A stretch of DNA of 64,000 nt from Paenirhizobium daejeonense (GCF_014280875.1 NZ_JACLAL010000011.1:1-64000), one strand, 5' to 3'; positions 26,901-35,352 are shown, numbered from the stretch's first letter. The notes: a model not told the origin generated them from the letters alone. A program made the numbers and translations.

Positions 26901-29107
26901 GCGATGCCCGCCTTTTCAAGCTCGATGCAGACGTCGTCAATATCCTTGAACGGCCCTGATGCGACGCAGAGCTTCGGCGCGTTGATCGCGGCGATCTCGG
27001 CGCTGCCGCGCAGGTATTGTTCGAGCACATCGGGTGCCGCGCGAACGGAGAGCATCGCTCCCTGGGGCTGCTTCTGCATGAGCTTTCCACGGGTAGCCAC
27101 CAGCGTCAGCGCATCCTCGAAGGAAATGGCATTGGCAAGCGTCGCCGCCACGAACTCGCCGACGCTGTGGCCGATCATGGCGTCGGGCTTGAGGCCACGG
27201 CTCATCCACAGCCGCGCCAGCGCATGTTCCACCAGATAGAGGCACGGCTGAGCGATCCGGGTATCGCGCTGCTCCTCCGCCATGGCGTCCGTCACCGGCC
27301 CCATGTGGCAGAGGTAATCGCGGACATCGACATTCGATGTCATCTTGAGCACTTCCGCGCCGCGATCGATCCAGCGGGTGAATTCCGGCTCCCGGTTATA
27401 AAGCCCCGCGCCCATGCCGACATATTGAGAGCCCTGGCCGGGGAACATGAAGACGACGGGCGGCGCGATATCAGCCGCCACATTGGTGCTGACCTTCTCC
27501 GAGCGAAGCTGTTCCACCGCCGAGTTTATGCTTTCAGCCGCAATGGCCACGCGATGCGCGAAGGCATGCTTCGCTTCCTGCAAAGTGCGGGCAACCCCGG
27601 AAAGCGGCAGGTCGGAATTGTTCTCCAGATGATCTGCAAGATTTCCGCGCATGGCGGAAAGCGCCGCCTCGCTACGGGCGGAAAGGGGCAGGATATACGG
27701 TCCTTCCCCGTCTTCGCCGACCACCTCTTCACGATGAGGCGCCTGCTCCAGAACGACATGGATATTGGTGCCGCCCACGCCGAACGAGCTCACGCCGGCA
27801 CGCCGGGGCGTTTCGCCTTCCGGCCATTCCACCGTTGTCGTCGGAATATAGAAAGGGCTGCGCTCCAGATCGATCCGCGGATTGGGCGACTTGTAGTTGG
27901 GCATTGCGGGGATCTTGCCGTAATGCAGCGCAAGAGCGGTCTTGATGACCCCTGCAACACCGGCGGCGGCATCCATATGGCCGACATTGCCCTTTATCGA
28001 CCCGAGCGCGCACGTGCCCTGTCCACGGGCAACGCCCGAAAAGGCGCCCTTCAGGCCGGAAAACTCGATCGGATCTCCGAGAGGCGTCGCCGTGCCATGG
28101 CATTCGACATAGCCGATGGTGGCGGGATCGATACCGGCATGGGCGATCGCCGCGGAAATCGCTTCCGCCTGCCCTTCCGCGCTGGGCGCGGTGAACCCGA
28201 TCTTGTCGGAGCCGTCATTATTCACGCCGTAGCCGCGGATAACGGCATAGACGCGGTCGCCATCGCGAAGCGCGTCTTCCAGCCGCTTGAGCAGCACGAC
28301 ACCGGCACCGCTGGCGAACACCGTGCCGGAAGCTTCCGCATCGAAGGGCCGGCAGATACCGTCCTTCGAAACCATGCCGCCCTCCTGATAGAGATAACCC
28401 CGCTTCTGCGGCAGTGTGATAGACACCCCACCGGCAAGCGCCATGTCACAACCATAGGTCAGGAGGTTCTGGCAGGCCTGGGAAATGGCGAGCAGCGAGG
28501 TGGAGCAAGCCGACTGCAGCGTGAAGGCGGGACCGCGAAGATTGAACTTGTAGGCGATGCGGGTCGCAAGCGCGTCCGCCACCGATCCGACGATCTGGTT
28601 GAAACAACCGATCTGGTAATTCGAGGTGAATTCCTCCACCTTCGACCTGTCACCAAGCACGTTGTTGATGAGGTAGGTCGGCATGGAGCAGCCGGCGAAA
28701 ACTCCGACAAGGCCGGCGTCGGCATAAGGGTCATAACCGGCGCTTTCCAGCGCTTCCCAGCAGACCTCGAGGAAGACACGGTGCTGCGGGTCCGTCACCG
28801 CGGCCTCGCGCGGATACATGCCGAAGAATTCCGCATCGAACTCTTCGACATTGGCAAGGAAAGGACGGGCGGCGACATAGTCCGCGCCAGCGCGCTCCTC
28901 ATCCGTGAACGCATCCTCGATCTCGTCGGGCGAGAAGGTCACGAAGCCGTTTCGCCCCTCCTCCACAAGCTGCCACAGCGCCTCGACGCTTGGAGCTCCG
29001 GGAAAACGGCCGGACATACCGACGATGGCAATGCCATCCGGCGCATAGGTTTCTTCGTGGCCGCCCTCGCCCGAACTGCTGTTGAGCGACTGATCGTCTT
29101 CCGTCAT
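20969..29107 (-). CDS. Hybrid PKS-NRPS: KS-AT-ACP-aminotransferase-C-A(Gly)-PCP
   Basis: 2712 residues. KS about 24-450: active Cys near 200 (SACSTSL), His in VECHGTATPLGD and GNVGHMDAAAG. AT about 550-860: GHSVGE, with HAFH indicating malonyl-CoA. ACP about 965-1040 (GFDSL). An Ala/Pro-rich linker precedes a class III PLP aminotransferase, about 1190-1610, Lys near 1453 (ATYGKVVGGGMP). C about 1650-2080 (intact HHIVCDG). A about 2110-2610 with pocket residues read by eye as DILQLGMIWK, one change from the classic glycine code. PCP about 2630-2700 (LGADSL). There is no KR, DH or ER. The order resembles MycA/McyE-type proteins, which make beta-amino acids by transaminating a beta-ketoacyl-ACP. 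Confidence 0.93.
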   Translation of the reverse strand: MTEDDQSLNSSSGEGGHEETYAPDGIAIVGMSGRFPGAPSVEALWQLVEEGRNGFVTFSPDEIEDAFTDEERAGADYVAARPFLANVEEFDAEFFGMYPREAAVTDPQHRVFLEVCWEALESAGYDPYADAGLVGVFAGCSMPTYLINNVLGDRSKVEEFTSNYQIGCFNQIVGSVADALATRIAYKFNLRGPAFTLQSACSTSLLAISQACQNLLTYGCDMALAGGVSITLPQKRGYLYQEGGMVSKDGICRPFDAEASGTVFASGAGVVLLKRLEDALRDGDRVYAVIRGYGVNNDGSDKIGFTAPSAEGQAEAISAAIAHAGIDPATIGYVECHGTATPLGDPIEFSGLKGAFSGVARGQGTCALGSIKGNVGHMDAAAGVAGVIKTALALHYGKIPAMPNYKSPNPRIDLERSPFYIPTTTVEWPEGETPRRAGVSSFGVGGTNIHVVLEQAPHREEVVGEDGEGPYILPLSARSEAALSAMRGNLADHLENNSDLPLSGVARTLQEAKHAFAHRVAIAAESINSAVEQLRSEKVSTNVAADIAPPVVFMFPGQGSQYVGMGAGLYNREPEFTRWIDRGAEVLKMTSNVDVRDYLCHMGPVTDAMAEEQRDTRIAQPCLYLVEHALARLWMSRGLKPDAMIGHSVGEFVAATLANAISFEDALTLVATRGKLMQKQPQGAMLSVRAAPDVLEQYLRGSAEIAAINAPKLCVASGPFKDIDDVCIELEKAGIAFSRLHTSHAFHSAMMEPCIDDLRKQAAKVTYGTATIPYISCVTGNWQTDELGRSPDYWARHCREAVRFSDGLFTLCKDQKPVLLEVGPGRTLSVFASQTIGRGGVSAIIQSMPEHDRADAAVDMFAEAHGKLWMAGREIPWPALPEGSERNLPLPTYPFQRQRHWIDAPPSARRAASAAALQPSSTLVEPNGEIEIMSTISSSPAAVAARIPELETSLLALLSDMSGETLDAESKASTFLELGFDSLFIGQFAQKIDKQFGIKISFRELLSNIPSVADLARYLDGAMPPEPERAPQLVPVVASAPAAVSQPAAAAPAMAAAMVMPAVSAPVVTTQRGGGLDTSLEAVLQSQLSLAQTLFAQQFQVLQAAGVASGVPAALPAVQPAFAQSAPQPVAATPVAATPAPASAASTEDQGEIGTERIKLYRPGAKSNAPELTAEKKAFIDNIIATYAERNKGSKAFTEANRRRHADPRTASGFRADWKEMIFPIVSNRSKGSRIWDIDGHEYIDLVNGFGQTAFGHAPDFVVEAMKKQMDAGFAIGPQTLLAGEAAELVCELTGHERVTFCNTGSEAVMAAMRVARAVTGRERIVIFANDYHGQFDEVLVKGRNRGGNPVALPIAAGIPNSSVANMVVLRYGAPESLDWIRANADEVAAVIIEPVQSRHPELRPQEFVRSLREIATASEFALVFDEVVTGFRVHSGGMQAVWGIRGDMATYGKVVGGGMPIGVLTGNSRFMDALDGGYWNYGDDSVPMVAPTFFAGTFVRHPVVLSAVKAVLEHIKGEGAALYDRVATRTEALVAEINSDLEKRGIGPVVNGYKSWFYTDFSSLDPLGGLVYPIMRMNGIHTQDGYPCFLTTEHSEADFQAIAKAYRDAFDALQSVGILAPKGVSVAVVTSDAPVEKVAIAAERPQSAPLTEAQSEIWLAAQLGEEASCSFNESFTLTLDGSLDQATFLKALKTVIDRHDALHIRFDRNGERFSFIPDFDLGVEIVDLSQEGDGEDVLLAIIDDEAHMPFDLVQGPLARAKLVTLGKDRHAFVFTAHHIVCDGWSMNVLVEELSATYSALMGGKTPELDPALSFATYATDLAPDAEVNPDTQKFWLDQFKDIPEPAEMPFDRAYPEQRTFAGGTCTVKIGADVYKDLKKRGARSGATLFSTLLAALQVMVARLSAQPDVVIAIPSAGQSLLDGQTLVGHCVNLLPLRQMVEASSSFETHLKATQQLVLKAFEHQDYTYGTLVKTLGVKRDPRRLPLTGIQFNLERVAGNAEFSGLTAKMEPNPKAFSNFDMFLNMIEGADGIRIDVDYNADVLDRETVERWVGHFVSLVTALAKDMEQPIAALSLLSSKETDWLVDGLNQSTVDYDRDAFVFSLFSRKAAEHPDKIAAIHRGKTITYGELDQQSNRLARHIGSVVSGKGQRVALLVDRSLDMLVALLAIMKSGHAYIPLDPGHPEPRLRQTLETARPVAMICDSDVGAALAGDGVAIIRTDSDAKAINGLSGDALETLPTDTETTAYVIFTSGSTGTPKGVAISHRALTNFMLSMEKEPGLAADDTLVAVTTISFDIAGLELYLPLIAGARVVIADRTQVQDGFALVRLVEESNATVLQATPTLWQMLVEAGMGKTMRLKKLCGGEPLPKDLARTLVRMEGELWNMYGPTETTIWSSVQQVLDNDAPVTIGHPIANTQLYILDQDGRIAPVGVTGELHIGGDGLAQGYFDRPDLTEAAFVQRNVGTSGTQRLYKTGDVGRRLADGSLQLLGRRDNQIKLRGFRIELGDIEAVISQVEGVRQCAVVGVRNSKGDVSLVCYYVTEPGTSVPDAAGLAALARANLPAYMVPAAWVLETALPQTANGKLDRKALEKRDIRQHEAAAAATKVKPRTEMETRLWTIWKGVLDVDNIGVEDNLYALGADSLTIFRIAARMLDAGLPLEAKHLLRHPSIAELAAYAEEQKDAAPAGMTYQIPSLKDFRNGARRRVESVS

Positions 29108-31035
29108 GTAGAACTCCTGCGGAAATTGGATACGGTCCGTCTCTGCAATGCCGCCCTCCGGTCCGGGGTCATGGCCCTGGACGCCTGTGGCGTCTTGCCA
29201 TCGAGGAAGCGTGCGAGCTCGCGAATGGTGGGGTGTTTGAACAGGGCGATCACATCGACGTTGCGCCCAAGTTCGGTCTCCAGTCCGGCGTGAACCTTCA
29301 GGAGCTGAAGCGAGGTCCCGCCGAGGTCGAAGAAATTACGGTCGACGGGGATCTCGGTAGCTCCAAGAGCCTCCTGCCAGAGACGCGTCAGGATTTCCTC
29401 GCTGCGGCTTTCAGGCGCCTCCGGCTTTGCGCTTTCGACGGGCGGCAGGGGCAGTTTCGCCCGGTCCGTCTTTCCGGCCTGTGTCAGCGGAAATTCCTTG
29501 AGCACCATGGCAGCACTCGGGATCATGTAAGCCGGCAGCGCGCTGCGCAGCTTCTCCATGACTGCCGGGAGGAACCCCGGATTGTCGACGTCGCTTTCGC
29601 TCCGCGGATGAAGGTAGGCCACGATCCGCTTGAGAGACGGCCCCTGCTCGTGGCAGGCGACAACGGCGTCCAGAACCCGCGGGTCCCTGCGAAGCGCGGC
29701 CTCGATTTCATCGAGTTCGATGCGCTTGCCGTTGATCTTGATCTGCCGATCCCGCCGCCCCTTGAAGAACAGCGTACCATCGGCTCCCATCGTCGCGAGA
29801 TCGCCGGTGAGATAGCAGCGCACCTCGCCGCCCTCGCCGGTTTCCACCGTCACGAATTTTTCCGCGGTGAGATCGGGACGGTTGACGTAACCGATCGCCA
29901 GGCCGTCGCCGGCGAGCGCAAGCTGCCCCTCGGCACCGGCAGCCAGCGGACGCATGTTCTCATCGAGAATGAGCAGGTCCGTATTGGCAATTGCACTGCC
30001 GATCGGCAGATCCTTTGCATCGAACCCAGCCGGAATGGTGAAGGTCGTCGCAATTACCGTCGCCTCGGTCGGACCGTAGGCATTGGTGAGACGGCAACCT
30101 GGATGCGCGTTCTGGAAACGCCGGGCATGCTCGACCGAACCCGCCTCGCCACCGAAGAAGACATGGCGCAGGCTCGGCAGGTCTCCAACCGCATGATCGG
30201 CGAAAAGGTTGAACAGGCCGGTTGTCAGCAGCATCACCGTCACGCCGTTTTCGCGGATGACGTTGGAAAGCTCGGCAAGTGAAAAACTGCCGGCGGGCAT
30301 GCCGGCCAGAGTACTGCCGTTCAGCAGCGCGCCCCAGATCTCGAAGGTCGCGGCATCGAAGGAAATCGTTGCCGTGTGAAGGACGACGTCCTCGTGATCG
30401 AAGAGGACATAGTTCTGGTCGAGCACCAGCCGCGCGATACCCCTGTGCGGGATGACGACCCCTTTGGGGCGGCCGGTTGAGCCGGACGTATACATCACAT
30501 AGGCAGGGTCCGCCCCGCCGACCTCCGGCAAGGTACAGGAAATTCCGGCCGTCAGCGTGGGAAGAAGCGCGGAGAGATCGACGACCTTGCCCGCACCGAC
30601 CGCAGGCAGATCGATATCGGGCCCGTGCGCGGAATCGATGAAAATGACTTTCGGTGCACATTCGCCGATGACATAGGCCAGATGATCGGCCGGGAAGGCC
30701 GGATCGACTGGAAGATAGGCCGCGCCGGCCTTCAGGATACCGAGCTTGGCAACCACCGTCGAAAGCGCGCGCGGAACCAGCAGGGCAACCACTTCGCCCT
30801 TTCCCACTCCGCATGAAAGCAGGTAAGCCGCCAATGCGTCCGAGAGACGGTCGAGTTCGCCATAGGTAAGAGAATAACCACCGAAGACCAGAGCCCGCGC
30901 ATCGGGATCCGAATGTGCATGGTCACGGAAGATATCATGGATACTCCGCTGCCTGTCGTAATGAGCTCTTCTCTGGAGCCCTCCGTCCGACGCAATACTC
31001 GCGCCGTTCATTCCGTAGCCTGAGGTGTAACTCAT
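29104..31035 (-). CDS. NRPS loading protein: adenylation-PCP
   Basis: 643 residues. Start chosen at 31035 (MSYTSGYGMNG) because GGGGGA precedes it; the frame extends to 31104 without support. A domain about 25-545: YTSGSTGRPKG near 187, FDAATFEIWGALLNG, NAYGPTEATV, YLTGDL, GRRDRQIKINGKR. PCP about 550-620 with GGTSL. Pocket residues read by eye give DAFLFGAVI plus Lys, in a frame related to valine/isoleucine-type domains, so a hydrophobic amino acid is likely but not certain. It has no C domain, as expected for a starter module. Its stop overlaps the start of the PKS-NRPS gene (ATGA), giving the order loading, extension, release. Confidence 0.9.
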   Translation of the reverse strand: MSYTSGYGMNGASIASDGGLQRRAHYDRQRSIHDIFRDHAHSDPDARALVFGGYSLTYGELDRLSDALAAYLLSCGVGKGEVVALLVPRALSTVVAKLGILKAGAAYLPVDPAFPADHLAYVIGECAPKVIFIDSAHGPDIDLPAVGAGKVVDLSALLPTLTAGISCTLPEVGGADPAYVMYTSGSTGRPKGVVIPHRGIARLVLDQNYVLFDHEDVVLHTATISFDAATFEIWGALLNGSTLAGMPAGSFSLAELSNVIRENGVTVMLLTTGLFNLFADHAVGDLPSLRHVFFGGEAGSVEHARRFQNAHPGCRLTNAYGPTEATVIATTFTIPAGFDAKDLPIGSAIANTDLLILDENMRPLAAGAEGQLALAGDGLAIGYVNRPDLTAEKFVTVETGEGGEVRCYLTGDLATMGADGTLFFKGRRDRQIKINGKRIELDEIEAALRRDPRVLDAVVACHEQGPSLKRIVAYLHPRSESDVDNPGFLPAVMEKLRSALPAYMIPSAAMVLKEFPLTQAGKTDRAKLPLPPVESAKPEAPESRSEEILTRLWQEALGATEIPVDRNFFDLGGTSLQLLKVHAGLETELGRNVDVIALFKHPTIRELARFLDGKTPQASRAMTPDRRAALQRRTVSNFRRSST

Positions 31036-31447
31036 CGGCTTCCCCCGTAACCTGGATGGTCCGAAACACGCATCGACGGGAGAAACTTCACGCGCCACTG
31101 CCAAAACGAACCTGGCGACCGGCTTTCCCCCGTGGCCAGAATTTCACGACGGGGAGAAATGGAAAGCTGGTCATTGGGGTGAACCCGGCGACCGATAGGG
31201 ACTTGCGAACTAAGTCATTCGGCCAGTCGGGGCGCAGCCAGCCCCTCCGCTCTTCCCTCTACCCCGTGTTGTCTAGCCGAAAGCACTATCGCCAGCATGG
31301 AAAGTTGCACGTTCCGAAGGCACATTGGCTCCATAGTAGCGCAACCGATGTGAAGAAAAACAAACACATGCTGGAAACACACCGAACAGCCGACAACCTG
31401 CAGGCGCTTTCCATCATCGCTTTCAGAAGGGAGGAAATGGCTCGCGA
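31036..31447. other. Gap between NRPS operon start and GH16 gene end (412 bp)
   Basis: No gene is seen. It must hold the promoter of the minus-strand NRPS operon. I found no convincing regulator palindrome, riboswitch or sigma-54 site, and no strong terminator for the GH16 gene. Confidence 0.4.
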
Positions 31448-32311
31448 TCAGTCGAGCGTATAGGCCCTGGCATAATCGACATACATGTAGGAGGGATCGG
31501 GGGGCAGAGCCCTGACACCCTCCTCGACCAGAGCGAGATTGATCAGCATGTACATCGGCTGGCGATGTTCCGGCTGTGTCTCGGTCTTCCAGACAAGACG
31601 GCCATCGAAATACATTCGGATGAACACCGGGTCGATCTTTACGCCATAGGTATGAAACTCGGTCGGGTCGGCATCCTTGAAGACCTCGATGCGCTTACCC
31701 TTGGAATAGTGCTCTCCGCCCTTGTGCCACACATGGACGACGGATGAGTAAGCCTCCGGTTTATCGCCGTAGAACTCGAGCACGTCGATTTCCGCAGTCG
31801 CCTTGGAACGGTCACGGCCAATCAGCCAGAAAGCCGGCCAGACGCCGGACCCGAGCGGCAGGCGCGCACGGATTTCGAAATAGCCGTATTGCTGGGCAAA
31901 GCCGTTACCCTTGGTATCGACAGAGGCGAGCATGCCTGACCGCCAGTCGCCCTCTGCGTCGCTGCTAGCCTCTATGCGAAGCACCCCCTCATCCGTAGTG
32001 AAAGGGAAGCCTTCCTTGGGCGCAGCAAAGCGTGCGCCCCCGAAATCTCCGGACCACGGCGTATGCGCGATCCAGCGGGTTCCCGGCCCCCATTCGGAAA
32101 CGTCGAGATCGTCGAATTCCTCGGAAAAGGAAAGCGTCATGGCGGTAAGGTCGATGCCATCGCCGCTGTCGCCTGAAGCGGCTTCTTCGGCATGCGTAGC
32201 CGGAACCAGCAGGAAAGCCGCCAGGGCTAATCCTGCAACCCAACCGCCCGAACCTCCGCGAAGACCAAAACCACACCGAAAGCTGGCGTATCGTTGCTCG
32301 AAGTACGACAT
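31448..32311 (-). CDS. GH16-family glycoside hydrolase (exported endo-beta-glycanase)
   Basis: 287 residues. The N-terminal hydrophobic segment (VAGLALAAFLLVPATHA) indicates export. The catalytic motif of family 16, ExDxxE, is present as AEIDVLEFYG, preceded by PAFWLIGRDRS and followed by the HTYGVKIDPVFIRMYFDG strand typical of the fold. In rhizobia such enzymes (ExoK/ExsH type) trim exopolysaccharide during polymerisation. Its place at the edge of a Wzx/Wzy locus fits that. The N-terminal extension ahead of the signal core is long and lacks a good ribosome site, so the true start may be internal. Confidence 0.88.
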   Translation of the reverse strand: MSYFEQRYASFRCGFGLRGGSGGWVAGLALAAFLLVPATHAEEAASGDSGDGIDLTAMTLSFSEEFDDLDVSEWGPGTRWIAHTPWSGDFGGARFAAPKEGFPFTTDEGVLRIEASSDAEGDWRSGMLASVDTKGNGFAQQYGYFEIRARLPLGSGVWPAFWLIGRDRSKATAEIDVLEFYGDKPEAYSSVVHVWHKGGEHYSKGKRIEVFKDADPTEFHTYGVKIDPVFIRMYFDGRLVWKTETQPEHRQPMYMLINLALVEEGVRALPPDPSYMYVDYARAYTLD

Positions 32312-32569
32312 GGCAAATGCATATCTCGCCGGTCATCTGGTCGCATAGAACCGAATTCGGATCGGCCTCTACCGAAAAAGGCTTACGCGCGGATGTAAAT
32401 ACAGGGGCTTTCCTTCCATGCTAAATTGTTCAGCGCTCACAGATAGTTGAGCGAAGATTGAGGTTTGATTGCCCGTCGATGCCGAACTTCCGGACGCCGG
32501 GCAGGAGGTGCCGGAATGGCTTCTTGCCCCGGCGCCCTTCGATGATCCGCCGGACGGGACGAGGACCAA

Positions 32570-34021
32570 ATGGGTATTGAGTTGATGGGACTGATCACCA
32601 TCCTGGTGGGATGCGTGATCCTCGCAGCACCTGCGAACTGGGCTTTCACCATCATGGTGGTTTCGACGGTCTTCGGCGCCGCGGCCGCGATCGGCCTCCC
32701 GGCGCTTGGCGGACCGACGGTACTGGTGCCAAGCCTGTTTCTCGTCTTCTTCGCTATCAGAATGTTCATAGCTGCTGGAGAAGGTCCGCTGCTTGCGTCC
32801 ATGCAGCCGGGTCGAGCAGGCTTCTGGCTCTTGCTCCTGACCGCCTTCGGCCTGTTGAGCGCGGTCTACTTTCCGAGACTACTGGAAGGCGTTACGGACA
32901 CAATGACCGTTGAGCGCGTCAGCAGCACGCGCTCAACGATTGCGCTGACGCCGCTCCGCTTCTCGTCCAACAACATCACGCAGACCGTGTACGCTCTGGG
33001 CGGCCTCGTCTGCTTCGCCACGGTCTTCGCCTATTTCCGCCACACAGGAAAGCCGGAGCACCTGATCAAGGCCATTCTGCTGCTTGCCGCCGTGGATCTC
33101 GGCTTCGCGGTGATCGATGTCGTCACCTATTTCACCGGTACGGAATACCTTCTGAGCTTCGTCCGTACGGCGAACTACGCCCTTCTCACCGCCTCCGAAA
33201 AAGGTGGCCTGAAGCGTATCTCGGGAACATTCCCCGAGGCATCCGCCTTCTCGGAATACACGCTCGTCCTGTTTGCCGTGGTCGCCAGCCTCTGGCTCGA
33301 CCGGGTTCGGGCACGGGACACCGGAACTCTGTCCATGGCATTGCTGGTGGCGCTGCTTCTGTCGACATCCGCCACGGCCCTCATCGGCCTCGGCGTGGTG
33401 GTGCCCTATCTCTGGACGCGCGCGGTGCTCGGCACGATGCGGGGCTCGACAGGCGAAGGACGGCCAGTCTTCATCGCCGCCTGCGTCGCTCTCATTCCGC
33501 TTGCGGTACTGACAACATTCGTCGTCTTTCCGGGTCTCGTCGATCAGCTGGGTGACTTCCTCGACGAAATGCTGCTTTCCAAGGCCGAGAGCCAATCCGG
33601 CAAGGAACGCTTCATGTGGAATGCCATGGCCTATGAAGCTTTCCTCAATACCAGCGGTCTCGGGGCTGGGCTGGGAAGCGCCCGCGCATCGAGCTATATC
33701 CTCGTTCTGCTTTCCAATGTGGGCCTTGTCGGAACCACACTGTTTGGATTGTTCGTCTTCTCCATCCTGATCGGTCGGTCGCAATCTGCACCCCGTGACG
33801 AGGACGTCACCGGGGCAACGATACGCGCTGCAAGGACCGGCCTGATTGCTCTGCTGACTGCGGCCTGTATTTCCGGCACCGTCTACGATCTCGGACTGAT
33901 GTTCTACATCCTGGCCGGAAGCGTCGCTGCTCTTGCAGGCGAGCGCGTATCCGTGGCGAGGCCATTTCCCGTCACCGGCAGTTTCAGCGGCTTTCCGGGC
34001 ATCCGGGACGGACGCCAATGA
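32570..34021 (+). CDS. O-antigen ligase/polymerase-like membrane protein (Wzy-type)
   Basis: 483 residues with about ten to twelve hydrophobic segments (for example LITILVGCVILAAPANW, GLVCFATVFAYF, SMALLVALLLSTSATALIG) and a central loop (TYFTGTEYLLSFVRTANYAL, RISGTFPEASAFSEYT). The FPEASAFSEYT stretch before a membrane helix and GAGLGSARASS late in the protein are typical of bacterial exopolysaccharide polymerases of the O-antigen ligase superfamily. It should join repeat units in the inner membrane. Its stop overlaps the pyruvyltransferase start by 4 bases. Confidence 0.8.
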   Translation: MGIELMGLITILVGCVILAAPANWAFTIMVVSTVFGAAAAIGLPALGGPTVLVPSLFLVFFAIRMFIAAGEGPLLASMQPGRAGFWLLLLTAFGLLSAVYFPRLLEGVTDTMTVERVSSTRSTIALTPLRFSSNNITQTVYALGGLVCFATVFAYFRHTGKPEHLIKAILLLAAVDLGFAVIDVVTYFTGTEYLLSFVRTANYALLTASEKGGLKRISGTFPEASAFSEYTLVLFAVVASLWLDRVRARDTGTLSMALLVALLLSTSATALIGLGVVVPYLWTRAVLGTMRGSTGEGRPVFIAACVALIPLAVLTTFVVFPGLVDQLGDFLDEMLLSKAESQSGKERFMWNAMAYEAFLNTSGLGAGLGSARASSYILVLLSNVGLVGTTLFGLFVFSILIGRSQSAPRDEDVTGATIRAARTGLIALLTAACISGTVYDLGLMFYILAGSVAALAGERVSVARPFPVTGSFSGFPGIRDGRQ

Positions 34022-35193
34022 AGATCCTGGTCTTCAACGTCAAATATAGCGAGAACCTCGGGGACGGCATCCTCGCCCAATGCATCGAGAATGCCTTGAC
34101 GATGGAAGCTGGCACGCAGGTGGAAACGATCGATCTCGCCGGGCGCACCGGGTTCGGCACCACCCACCAGCATAGGCAATACGCCATCCATGTGCTGCAC
34201 GCCCTGCCCTCCTTCGCCCGGAGTCTCGCGGTCGCTTTCATTCTCCGGCCCAAGCTTGAAAAGCTCGAAAAGGAATGGAGCCGAAAGCTCGCATCCGTCG
34301 ATGCCGTCGTGCTGGGAGGCGGAAACCTCTTTCAGGATGACGACCTGAACTTCCCGCTGAAGATCGGCACGCTGCTGGATTGTGTGCGCCGCAGCGGCAA
34401 GCCGCTGGCGATCTATGCCGTCGGTGTCGGCGAAGACTGGTCCGCCAAGGCGCACGAACTGTTCGGTGTCATCAGGCAGACGGACCTTGTTCACCTCTCC
34501 GTCCGCGATGGCAAGGCGCTGGAGAACTGGAACAAGCATTTTCAGGAGGGGCCGTCCCCCGTCATCGTCCCTGATCCCGGCCTGCTCGCCGCCCGCTTCC
34601 TCGAACGGGCAGAAGAACTGGACAGGACCGGCGGCAAGGTCGGCATCTGCGTCACCGACCCGGTCATCCTCATGCGTCACGCGGGCAGGCGCTCGACGGA
34701 TATCTGCTTCAGGACGGCAGCGGAATATCGCGATCTCATCCGTCTTCTTGTCCGGCAGGGCTATTCCGTTCGCCTGTTCACCAATGGCGCGCGGGAAGAT
34801 CAACGATTTGCCGAGAAGATCCTCGATGACGAAGACATGATACTTTACCGCACCACCGGCGTGATTGACCTGATCGAACGCCCGCAAGTGCCCGAAGATG
34901 TCATAGATATCCTGCGATCGCTCTCCGTGATCGTCGCCCATCGGCTGCACGCGTGTATCGCGGCATATTCACTCGGAGTGCCGCATGTCGGCCTGGGATG
35001 GGATAGCAAGGTCGCCAGCTTCTTCCGATCCGTCGGCCGCGAGGCCTATTTCGCCAGCGGCAAGACGGCGACTCCAGCCCACGTCGCAGCACTGGTGACA
35101 GCCGCCGAAACCAGCGGAATCGACCCGGACAGACACGGCGCAACGCTGCTCGAAGCGCTCGAAGGCGTGCGCGGCATGCAAAATAATTTTTGA
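34018..35193 (+). CDS. Polysaccharide pyruvyl transferase family protein
   Basis: 391 residues of the PF04230 family. It shows the N-terminal NVKYSENLGDGILAQC, the VLGGGNLFQDD substrate-site segment, LSVRDGKALENW, and the C-terminal VIVAHRLHACIAAYSLGVP His-rich stretch. Members transfer pyruvate from phosphoenolpyruvate to form ketals on exopolysaccharide sugars, or act as related sulfhydryl-free transferases. It is soluble, as expected for action on lipid-linked units at the cytoplasmic face. It is translationally coupled to the Wzy-like gene (ATGA). Confidence 0.85.
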   Translation: MKILVFNVKYSENLGDGILAQCIENALTMEAGTQVETIDLAGRTGFGTTHQHRQYAIHVLHALPSFARSLAVAFILRPKLEKLEKEWSRKLASVDAVVLGGGNLFQDDDLNFPLKIGTLLDCVRRSGKPLAIYAVGVGEDWSAKAHELFGVIRQTDLVHLSVRDGKALENWNKHFQEGPSPVIVPDPGLLAARFLERAEELDRTGGKVGICVTDPVILMRHAGRRSTDICFRTAAEYRDLIRLLVRQGYSVRLFTNGAREDQRFAEKILDDEDMILYRTTGVIDLIERPQVPEDVIDILRSLSVIVAHRLHACIAAYSLGVPHVGLGWDSKVASFFRSVGREAYFASGKTATPAHVAALVTAAETSGIDPDRHGATLLEALEGVRGMQNNF

Positions 35194-35285
35194 CGCCTCA
35201 CGCTGCGAAAGGCCCGTTTTGGGGCAAGCCGGCGCCGCGTCGGTAGCGCATAATCACCATTTCGTGAAATAACATTTTAATTCAG

Positions 35286-35329
35286 GACAAACTAATATTT
35301 GTCGATTGAAATTTTATTGTCGTTTCAAT
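35286..35329. promoter_or_regulatory. Two short inverted repeats upstream of the Crp-like gene
   Basis: GACAAA and TTTGTC flank a 6-nt spacer at 35286-35303. ATTGAAA and TTTCAAT flank an 11-nt spacer at 35305-35329. Both lie in an AT-rich stretch and could be regulator sites, though chance is less unlikely in such sequence. Confidence 0.35.
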
Positions 35330-35352
35330 TGTGAAAAATCCTTAGATTTTTA

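Noticed and set aside
27017..29293. Long plus-strand open frame (758 codons) opposite the KS-AT region
   Set aside because: Antisense to clear KS and AT motifs; no domain or ribosome site.
31036..31447. Possible sigma-54 promoter or riboswitch ahead of the NRPS operon
   Set aside because: No GG-N10-GC pair in the right context and no conserved RNA motif could be found by eye.
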